64,000 nt of DNA from Symsagittifera roscoffensis (Eukaryota; Xenacoelomorpha; Acoela; Convolutidae), in contig NC_087069.1 of NCBI RefSeq assembly GCF_963678635.1, positions 48,316,276 to 48,380,275 on the forward strand, written 5' to 3'. The notes under the pieces were generated by a model. That model did not search any database. It was not told where the DNA came from and was given only the letters and a program-made list of their open reading frames with translations. This document shows positions 55,862-64,000 of this stretch, one piece after another. The position numbers and the translations under genes were made by a program. Each line of letters begins with the position of its first letter. Position 1 is the first letter of the stretch.

Positions 55862-57631
55862 CTAAGTATATTCATTGTTACCGCTGCTCCAACTTACTCC
55901 ACGAAGCTCTTCGTACACAAAGTAGTTGGGATGTTGCTTCAATTTTTTGGGAGGAAGAAAGGAACATCCTAGAGCTTGTCCATCCTTGTAAACGCCTAAT
56001 TCTTTTACTAAAATGTTTTCAATACATTCGATACCCAAAACAACCAGACTCAGTATGTTTACTGTTTTCTCTGGGTTTTTTTGGTCAAAAAGACTAATAA
56101 CCGAACAATGCATTGACCGATGAAGCAAATATTTTAACATAAAAACAGAAAAGTAATCCAGTCACCTTACCAAGAAAACATAAACTGAGAAGATCAGGTC
56201 CAAAACTAATAACACCTAGGTCTTTTTTTGTTGTAGATGTGTTCTGCATGTAGTCGTAGTTTGTTGTAAAACTGCATGTAGTCTAAAGATTTTGGAGTTC
56301 GAAAAAAATAATGCCTACAAAAATTTCTGTATCCAATTAAACCTCCAAAAGGAAAAATTTGGTTCTCTACTTTCAAACTTAAGTCCGGGTCCATAACAAT
56401 ACAGGTACAAAGAAAAAAAATATCTTTTTGTATTTGATGAAAAACCTCGCTTTATAATCTCAAAAACTCTAAAAAGTTTTTTTTTCAATTTTCGTATGTT
56501 CATTTTTTGCAGTGTATTCATCAATAATAATGCAAGAATTTTTGAATTTTTTTTACATAACCTAGTAATGAAGGAAGTATATCAAGTATTTTATCATATA
56601 CTTCTCTTTGTAGTTGTAAGGATCGAAGTTTTTTCCATTGATTTTCGTTTCTACGATAGTCTATAAGATCTAATTTTTTGGTATCGGATCGGTATCCTAT
56701 GAAAATTTTTCTTCCACAATTATGTAGTATCCACTCAAAATGGAATATTTGGGAGTCTACGTCCAAATTCTTCAAGTTTAGTTAATTTCTTGTTTTTATA
56801 ACAATTAACAAAACTTTTTGGGACTTTTTTCTAGAACCATTTCAAAAAGCCCCAACTTATTGTAAAGTTTGAAAATTAAATTTCTTGAAAAACCATTATA
56901 CAGCTCATACTGTTCAACTCGAAAAAATAAAACGAAAAATGATAGTAGAGGATAAATTACAAGAAAAAAAAGCATAAATAACACAGTTTAATGTACATTA
57001 CAGTTCTGAACAATCATGAACTCTCCCAAGTTTTGGGACAGTTCTTTGAATTTGTCAAAAGTATAGTTAAGATAGGATCTTTCATTTTTGCAGCGTAGAG
57101 TCAAATCTGAATGTAGGAAGCTTATTAGTTGATAAGATTGTACTTCTTGCTCGTGACGAAAAATTGTCTTCTAATGTAAGTTGCTATGTCATACATTTTG
57201 TTGCAGTTGGCAAGCTCCTGATCTGTAGTTGACTCTTTTTCAGAATTGAATTCTAATATAAGAAAGAGTCCAATGCTTTTAGCATTGTGAATAAGAGTAT
57301 TTTCAGCTGATGAGACTGCTTCTCCTTCTTCTTTTTCACCAAGATAGACTTGTTGTTTTTTTTCGAGTTGCCCCAACTCATTTTTCTGGAATACTTGGAA
57401 GCAGGGCTGAAAGTAAGTTTTCCCCTTGTATATCAAATATAGCTGGAACTCCTGTCTCTTCTGGAGTACATTTGGTTGGAATAGAAGAGTAAACTGTTCA
57501 GATGAGGAGAAATGAAAGAAATGATTTTTCGATTTTTTGAAAAAGACGGATAACACGAAATTACATGGTGAAGTTTCTAAATATGGAAAATGTGCAGCTG
57601 TTAGTGCTGCTATATAAATCCTGAATTCCAA
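55862..57631 (-). CDS. Unrecognised minus-strand ORF cluster, possibly an intron-containing host gene
   Basis: Four open segments lie at 57131-57631, 56524-56775, 56206-56394 and 55862-56140. The longest (167 codons) reads like protein, with mixed composition (AALTAAHFPYLETSPCNFVL, FQLYLIYKGKTYFQPCFQVF), and starts at an acceptor-like TTCAG rather than an ATG. The second and third resemble each other: QIFHFEWILHNCGRKIFIGY...RSDTKKLDLIDY against QIFPFGGLIGYRNFCRHYFF...RTPKSLDYMQFY, so they may be duplicated exons or domains. I recognise no family. It could equally be the remains of another mobile element between the two Polinton fossils. Confidence 0.3.
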
Positions 57632-58239
57632 GCAAAAAGAAATTGTTACACATGGCTGCTGCTATGTTTCAAGCTTTCTTCTCAGCTTTTATTCAGATTA
57701 CTGTAGAAAATCAATTTTCTTTTTCGTTTCCAGTGAAATTTACAAAAATCTATAGAAACCCAAGAGTATTGTGTCTCTACCCACAATTACTACTGTTCTA
57801 TGAAAATTTGTAGATTCCACATGCCCTGATTGGTTTGTCAGTCAAATTTCACAACGGTTGAGTAAATTTCATTTCACATATCAAATAACCGATTGTCTTT
57901 ACGATCTGTACTAATACAGATTTTATTCGAATGTAATATATTGATTTTGTAGTTATTTTTACAACGTAAAAGCGTTTTCTTTTTAACGTTACTATTTTCA
58001 TTCTAACCAGAAACTGGATTCCACACAAACTATTGGTTCAGCATTTCTGGAAGAGTTCGTAATGTTCAAAACTCAAATCTGAACCTGATTAGTTAAAAAA
58101 ATTGACTGTTTAATTGATAATCTAAAATTATTTGATAATCTATCTAATTTCTCTCAATGTTTTTAAAATTATTTAAAATATCAGACAAGTAGGAAAAACT
58201 GACTCATTTATTATATGAATTTGAGTAGTATTTGTTGGA
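57632..58239. other. No gene seen
   Basis: AT-rich sequence between the ORF cluster and the iteron-like repeats of Polinton 3. Confidence 0.45.
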
Positions 58240-58560
58240 TTCAAATTGTCCGGGATGGTCAGGAACCCCATGTATTAACATAGGCAAAAGAGTATCTGGT
58301 CCTCACCCTCTGTATTAAAATAAAGAAAAGTTTGCCCAGTGTATTAAGATAGGGAATGGGTTTCCCAATGTATCAGGAAACCATGTTTCAGATGGTAAGT
58401 TATTTTCGGTGCCCGATTTTCCCATGTATAATGATAGTGTATTAAATTCCCTATGTATAAGGATTCAGTGTAGGGAAATGAGAATTCATTAAGATAGGGA
58501 ATAGGTTCCCAATGTAATAAGATAGGGAATAGTAAGGTTTGAGTGTATTGGTGAGAGAAA
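58240..58560. repeat. Degenerate ~29-bp tandem repeats, probable terminal repeat of Polinton 3
   Basis: Units built on TGTATTAAGATAGGGAATGG and GTTTCCCAATGTAT recur about eight to ten times with drift, one block interrupted near 58390-58420. Their length and the TAGGGA-type core recall the iterons of Polinton 1, and they lie beyond the protease end of the older element, where its terminal repeat should be. Confidence 0.6.
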
Positions 58561-60190
58561 GAAAAACGGCATTTTTAAAATTTTGGTTGGAAAATCTTAT
58601 TTTTTTTGCAACATTTTAGCACGCGTTAACTAATGGACAAATATTATTGGTGTATTACGTGGGAATAGATTTTCCAATGTTTTAAGATTGGTCATAGGTT
58701 TCAAAGTTTCAGATGGTAAGATGGTATGTTTCAAAAAGTTTCTGGATTTTGCCGATATTTGATATTCTTAGCTAACTTTTACGATTTGTGATTTGTAAGG
58801 GCTATCTTTTCCTACAAAACCTCTGACCTTCCAGATGATAATTTTTAGAAAAATTTATGAAAGCTTTTAAGGTTGAACTGCAAATAATTTTTTATTTTGA
58901 AAAAAAAAATTATTTTAACTTGAAAAATCGAGAAAAAAAAATTTGAAAGGTACGTTTCAGATAGTAAGTTTTGGCAAACTTAAGTTTCGATTTAGGGCAT
59001 GGGATTGTAAAGTAATATATCACAAAATAATTTTTTCCCAAATAAATCTACTAAAAACTTACTTCATCTTATTTATAATCCCTCAGGTTATCTGGGGAAA
59101 ATTGACCAGAGGGGAATATTTTTGACAGGTAAACTCTTCCTCTCCACGGGATATGAGGGGAAATTTGACAGCTCCTCACGGTTGATAACTTTATATCCCA
59201 ATTGAAATTTTTTCCCCTGGTTATCTGGAAAAACGATGACAGCTCCATCATACTTATTACTTTTTTGTTTTATTTTATGTTTTTTCACATAATTATTACA
59301 CAATCATATGACAGATGCATATTAGCCTTTCCCCACCGAGTTAAGGAAGCGTGAATTACTTTGTTGAGAGATTAAAACTTTAAGTTTCCATAAGAAAAAT
59401 GAATCAAATCCAATCAAAATAGCATGGATTTTTCATTGGAGCTAAGTTATAAATATGAAAAAAAATTTAGGTTTTGACAACCTGACGTTTTTAAGCAGTT
59501 CTCATTTTTACCTCAACATATTTATTTATTCTGTCATAAATGTTGCTACAATTAATTTCAGTTCTCTCTTATCACTTTGTATTTATTCATTTAAGAATCC
59601 ATTAAAATTTCTGGAATTTCCGAAGAACTATCATCCAAATTTGTTAATTGCTCTTCCGCCTGTAAAAATTTACATTGAGAACGATATTTTATCATAACGC
59701 TTTTTATGTCTGAAATTTTTGTATTGTATTTTTTCTATCTTTCTCAGTGTAAACTTTTAAAAAGATTTTACAATTTACTAGAAGTTGGTTCCATTTTGGA
59801 AGCTTGTCTTTTCTATCGTTAATTCTTTCAATTGGAGGACTACAATATTCATAATCCATCATCATTCTCAGTCTATTTCAATCAAAACTTAGTTACTTTT
59901 TTGTGAAAATTATGAGCAATTTAAAGACTTAAATTATATAAATAATTAACCAATTCACTGCCTCGTATAGTAAGTTTACTGCTAAAATTTACTCTTAGAA
60001 AAAAATGCACTTTTACATAAAATTACTGATGAAATTGATAACATGCACATCATGAATTTCATTCAAAATTCTCTAGTAGAATTTAAAAAGAAGAATTTGT
60101 TGAATAAATTCCGTAAAACCTTCACTTATTATCAGTTTTTTGTAGCTTTCGAGGAACCATTCGTGAAATTTTTTATTAGAGGGGAGTAAA
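58561..60190. other. Non-coding 3' part of Polinton 3
   Basis: Mostly AT-rich. A short block near 59085-59245 repeats CTGGTTATCTGG and GACAGCTCC-like pieces. The plus-strand frame at 59455-59697 is hydrophobic but shows no family marks. No supported gene. Confidence 0.45.
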
Positions 60191-60199
60191 TTGATCTTT

Positions 60200-60470
60200 T
60201 TCTAGCCAAAAAATCAGCAAAGTAGTGAGTCTTATCCATTCGAGCAATCAGGATCCAGTGTTCCCTGTAACAATGCTTGGGGCTGAGTTAATAATTGCAA
60301 ATTGTTTTGTTAGTTGAGGTACTTTATCAGAAGGGTAAGATCCCATGTACTTGAACTTGAGCTCTGGAATACTTTCGATAAATTGCAAAAGAAAAAAGTT
60401 ATCAATTTTGCAATTGTAAGCTGATTTATATCTAAAAACAAAGAAATTGGTCGTTTGACAGTTCACTTTA
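60200..60470 (-). pseudogene. Adenovirus-like protease remnant of Polinton 3
   Basis: The frame reads ELKFKYMGSYPSDKVPQLTK followed by QFAIINSAPSIVTGNTG. It aligns with the protease of Polinton 1 (LKYKFFGVFAADNFPPHIPN, IFMIVNTSKSDSPG). Partial and broken. Confidence 0.65.
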
Positions 60471-60849
60471 GAACAAAAAAAAGAAATATTAATAATCTAC
60501 ACTCTTTTAGGTATTGAATCAACAAAGTCCCGTACACAAGCTTTATGTAGTGGGCAAAGGTTATTGAACGCTGTTTTACAGTCTAGATTGACAAAATGCC
60601 TGGGGTTTTCAATTAAAACGCATTCATTCTATTTCTTGTCGGAAGTTTAGCTCTGAAGAAAAACAAAAGTGATAGTACAGAGACAATAACGATGGACAGT
60701 TCCAAAAAATTTGCATTATTTTTATAGGACCCTGAAATTTTTTAGCGACTGTTCCGATCTTGTCAATTTGAATGTTTGATAGTCTTTAACCCAAGTTTAT
60801 CACATCAGTTACTTGCTTCAAGGAAAACTGGAAAAACACTTATGTTCTC

Positions 60850-61950
60850 AAGCTTTCTCGACTAAGTTCTGGATAATGCAACTGTTCTGCTGCATTCTTT
60901 AGTGAAGTCACATCAAAAACTACAAAAACTACAGGAAGAGCTAGAAAAACTTCGTTAAAATTCATTGCTTTCCATGTTGTAACATAGGGGCGACAAGGAC
61001 AAGTTGTCTTTAATGAAATAATTGCTCCCATTCCAAATAATTGTAAGCTTGCTCAAATGAAATGGTTGACAGTTGAAAGATCTTTCATGAGAATATCCCG
61101 CAACACCTGAATTTGTATTCAATGCAACATCTAGTCCTTTAATTGGGGCATTTTTGAAAACATGAGTAAACTGATTTCGACGAGATGGAATGATAAAGGT
61201 TCTTGTTATATTTCCATGTAAACAGCAAACAATCAACAACTTTCAGGCTAAAATTCGGATTATCAGACAGCATGTAAAATTTAGGTGAATCTCGAGTTAG
61301 TTTAATTCGAACTTTGGTTTTTGTTGATAATAGTTTTCCACAAGTAAACAGATCAATGGCAAGCCCGCCATAAAGTGAAAAAGTTATCCCTGATCATAAG
61401 GAATTTGCTCCATCAGCGAACGGATACATATCAAAAGCATCCGGAAACTCTTCAAAACTATATCTGTGACAAGCAAGTTTTCCTTTATTTCTCACTGCCG
61501 ACGAGTTGAATTTATTCGATATTTGTGCTCTATGAGGATTTAATCCATTGGCGCTGTAAACCATTGTATTATTAAAATAAACTTCACAATTGGAGAATAG
61601 AGAAGGTAGTAGATTGTTTAAATCAGTTAAGTAGGTTTGTGGTTTCTCATCTGAGTCATCCTCCGATTTTGCTTTTTTTCTGCTTTTTCTTTTTTGAAAG
61701 CATCAGACAATCTTCCTTTGAATCAAAGAAGCTTTAAACTGATGTGGGTATCACGCATATTCAAATAAAGATTACGGTTCGTCTCAAATTCGAACTCAAT
61801 GCTGCTTTCATCTAGAGAAGTACCGGAAACTACTTCTTTTGTGTAAGATGAAATAATTATTTCCAAAACTCGAATTTTATCGAAAATCTTCAAAGAGGAA
61901 TTTGTAAAAACTCCGTACCGAAAATGACTACTTTGATGTATACTCATTTT
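60850..61950 (-). pseudogene. Major capsid protein remnant of Polinton 3
   Basis: SSIEFEFETNRNLYLNMRDT followed by HISLKL is the hallmark N-terminal block of the Polinton hexon. A later ITRTFIIPSRRNQFTHVFKN segment near 61200 and the FSYGGL-like end fit the middle of the protein. Fossil with several breaks. Confidence 0.7.
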
Positions 61951-61964
61951 ATCTTGTCAATTTT

Positions 61965-62165
61965 TTTTCCGACCACTGAAATTTTCTCAAATCTTTGGAG
62001 CAGCTTTTTCAAACAAATCTGTTCCAATTCTTTTTGCAGCTGGGACTATATAATTTTTAATAAAGGGAAAAGTAGTTCTCCCCAGAGATTGTTTAAGAGC
62101 ACCAAAAATTTTTTTCATTCCACGCTGTCTTGCATGTCCACGAAAAATAAGAAACTTAGCTGAAC
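61965..62165 (-). pseudogene. Basic core-protein remnant of Polinton 3
   Basis: FRGHARQRGMKKIFGALKQS followed by PFIKNYIVPAAKRIGTDLFE matches the HYRQRGSGFGAL and PFARRVILPAAKKLGRELL blocks of Polinton 1. Located just before the capsid remnant, as expected. Confidence 0.75.
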
Positions 62166-63059
62166 TCGAGCAACCATTTCATATGAAGTATAAATCAAAA
62201 ATAATTGTCAGAAATCTTGCGAATAAAGTGTAAAACTCGTGTAATTCCTACGGAAACAAAATGAATTTTTTCACCTGTAGTTTCACTTAGTTCTGTTTTT
62301 ATGCTATGGAAAGAGTTTTTTAAAAACTTTTTAAATTGTAAAATGGTAAAGGATTGATAATTCATGTACTGTCCTCTAGATATTATGTCTCCGTTTTTTT
62401 AATTTAGAAATGAAAGGAATACAACGGAGTAAAAGAGTTTATGTATCGCCTACTATATTATATTTTAAAAAATTACTATAAATCATTAGGAAAGGTACTT
62501 TTATAATGTCGTAAGAATCCTGAGGATACTGTGGACCTTTTCTTTTAATTATAACTCCTGTCTGATTTTATTCTAACTCACAACAAAAAAGTGATTCAAT
62601 TCAGCACTTTGAATTATAAACACTGATTGATCCTCAGGTGATTAAATCGCTATTTTTTGAGTTATCTTATCTATTGATACATAAATCCCCTTATATTCAT
62701 ATTTTTGTGCACCTTTACAATTTCGAACTTTGCAATTCATGGCTACAAATATATCAACAAAACTTGGATAAAATCATGGTTCAAAATGCACCGGTTGAAC
62801 CTTCCTTTTTTCCTCAGAGCTTTCTTGCCGATCTATGAAAATAACTTTCCGTCAGTAACTTTTTGGTACAATGAAGGATACCGTATTTCTGAAATAGCAA
62901 CCTCTCATTCCCCTTAAGATGTATTTTTGCCGGTAGAAACTTGTAAAAGTACTAAGACTATTATTCGGATAACAATTAAAAGAAGCATTAGAAACTAGCC
63001 ACAATAGTAAAAGAATCCATGACAACTGATCCATAGAATTTTAATTTAAAAACTGGCTT
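62166..63059. other. Diverged minor-capsid stretch of Polinton 3
   Basis: The position predicts the penton-like gene, but the reading is too decayed for me to show conserved blocks. Small ORFs at 62638-63034 are not assigned. Confidence 0.3.
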
Positions 63060-64000
63060 ACCTTCAATCTGAACATTTTCTAAGCTTTTTTTCATAAAGT
63101 TTTCCCAGAGTTTCTTCTTTTTGAGATCTTTGATGATGTATATAGGTTTTTTTTGTAGATATTGCCGAAGTTTCAAAATTCACCTGTAAACTCTGGCTTG
63201 TATCTTTTTCCGAACGGAATAATATAATGAAATGCTTGTCCTATCTCCAATTTTAAATTTTGGTTTTATGAATTTCATGAATGATTTGTTGTACAAAAAA
63301 AATCCTTTTTTTTCACATCTCTCGGAGATTTTCCAATAGAATGATTTGTGCGACTGTTCAAATTAGAAACAAATTGCTGCAATTTGGGGACAAATTTGTG
63401 ACCATTTTCTTCAATGTGACGATACATTATCTTTCAAAGACTGAATTGCCTTCTCTGCATTTGCTGCAGCTTTTGTTTCACTCACTGTTGAGTAAACTTC
63501 AATGTCCTCTCCTTGCAAAATGTTTTTAAAATTCACCCATATTCTGTTCCTTTATCAACCCAAAGTTTTTCAGGATTGTTTTTTCGAGAAAGCATTTTTT
63601 TAAGCTTGTAAATTGTCTTTGGCGTACTTTGTTTTCATTGTTTGAATTCTGACAAATCTGTTTGAATTCTGTTTGAATTCTGACAATTCTGAATTCTGTT
63701 TGAATTCTGACAATTCTGAAAAATTATCTACAGCAACTAATAAATACTTGACTCCATTGCTATTTTACTTGATAACTTGTCTAAAAAAGCCAAATCCTTA
63801 CACCAGATTTTATTGAATTATTTAGAAAAAGCTTATAGTGTTCGGAAATGCTTGATTGCTGGACAAAGTTTTGTAAACAATGTCTTGATTCGTGCGAAAT
63901 GTTCTACTTTCTTTTTTGATGAACCACTCGCTTTACTCAAGTTTCGCACAGAACCGTACGCAGCTCTTCCCCTAGAATACAATCTATTCAGACTTACCTT
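63060..64000 (-). pseudogene. Integrase remnant of Polinton 3, cut by the window edge
   Basis: The same core blocks as at 52.85-53.75 kb (SETKAAAN...AIQSLK region near 63430-63500) and an integrase C-terminal piece near 63060-63200 (KPIYIIKDLKKKKLWENFMK) matching the PPTYSLIDAEKEEISGKFYE block of Polinton 1. Confidence 0.7.
63640..63722. repeat. Short tandem repeat CTGTTTGAATTCTGACAATT
   Basis: Three to four imperfect units, a local expansion within the Polinton 3 integrase remnant. Confidence 0.8.

Larger units (their letters stand above)
58240..64000 (-). mobile_element. Polinton 3, old fossil (integrase to protease end), continuing past the window
   Basis: On the minus strand from the window edge: integrase remnant (64.0-63.06 kb), a poorly readable minor capsid stretch (62.2-63.0 kb), basic core protein (near 62.1 kb), major capsid (60.9-61.95 kb), protease (60.2-60.47 kb) and iteron-like repeats (58.24-58.56 kb). 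Order and direction equal the right half of Polinton 1 in mirror image. Many breaks; old. The polymerase side lies outside the window. Confidence 0.75.

Noticed and set aside
58561-60190. Hydrophobic plus-strand frame at 59455-59697 as a membrane protein gene
   Set aside because: AT-rich DNA readily yields Phe/Ile/Leu-rich frames; no family signature or neighbour support.

Overview
The window is animal nuclear DNA. It is AT-rich, with long non-coding stretches and a 200-base assembly gap. Where host genes can be read they have canonical GT-AG introns, two of them very short (34 and 51 bases). One host gene combines PAN/apple, thrombospondin type 1 and C-type lectin-like modules. Tiny introns with that domain mix would fit a small-intron metazoan such as a larvacean tunicate, but the species cannot be fixed from sequence alone.

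Layout. (1) 146-18624 is one nearly complete Polinton/Maverick element. Its ends are inverted arrays of a ~29-bp iteron. The protein-primed DNA polymerase B and one accessory gene lie on the minus strand; the plus strand carries an RNase H-like protein, small accessory genes, packaging ATPase, integrase, minor capsid, basic core protein, major capsid and adenovirus-like protease. It is broken but fairly young. (2) 18625-30708 is host sequence: a 69-bp tandem duplication touching the Polinton end, a secreted-protein gene on the minus strand (19.1-21.6 kb), degenerate ~0.6-kb modules, a 1.1-kb palindrome-rich foldback element, a Ty1/copia fragment (27.6-29.7 kb), an N gap, and the last exons of a second host gene. 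(3) 30.73-43.45 kb is a pile-up of three partial copies of one Ty3/gypsy family, GC-richer than its surroundings. The first two lie in opposite directions and form a large inverted repeat; the second carries an SGNH (GDSL-like) hydrolase module. (4) 44.1-48.1 kb holds two arrays of a ~25-bp minisatellite in related blocks, plus an inverted repeat centred on TGACGTCAC. (5) 48.1-52.8 kb is gene-poor, with a hairpin cluster and a (TA)n tract. (6) 52.85-64.0 kb holds two older Polinton fossils on the minus strand, one reduced to a small membrane protein, ATPase and integrase segment, the other running from integrase to protease and ending in its own iteron-like repeats. Between them lies an unrecognised ORF cluster.

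How it works together. The window is a transposon graveyard around at least two host genes. The strongest candidates for something new are the iteron-array ends of the Polintons, the E2F-like motif cluster in front of the polymerase gene, the accessory gene block (a duplicated small protein and several orphans), the SGNH module inside an LTR element, the palindromic foldback element, and the 25-bp minisatellite that stays open in several reading frames. All elements named here are treated as fossils. Spans of their genes are regional, and no whole gene is implied.
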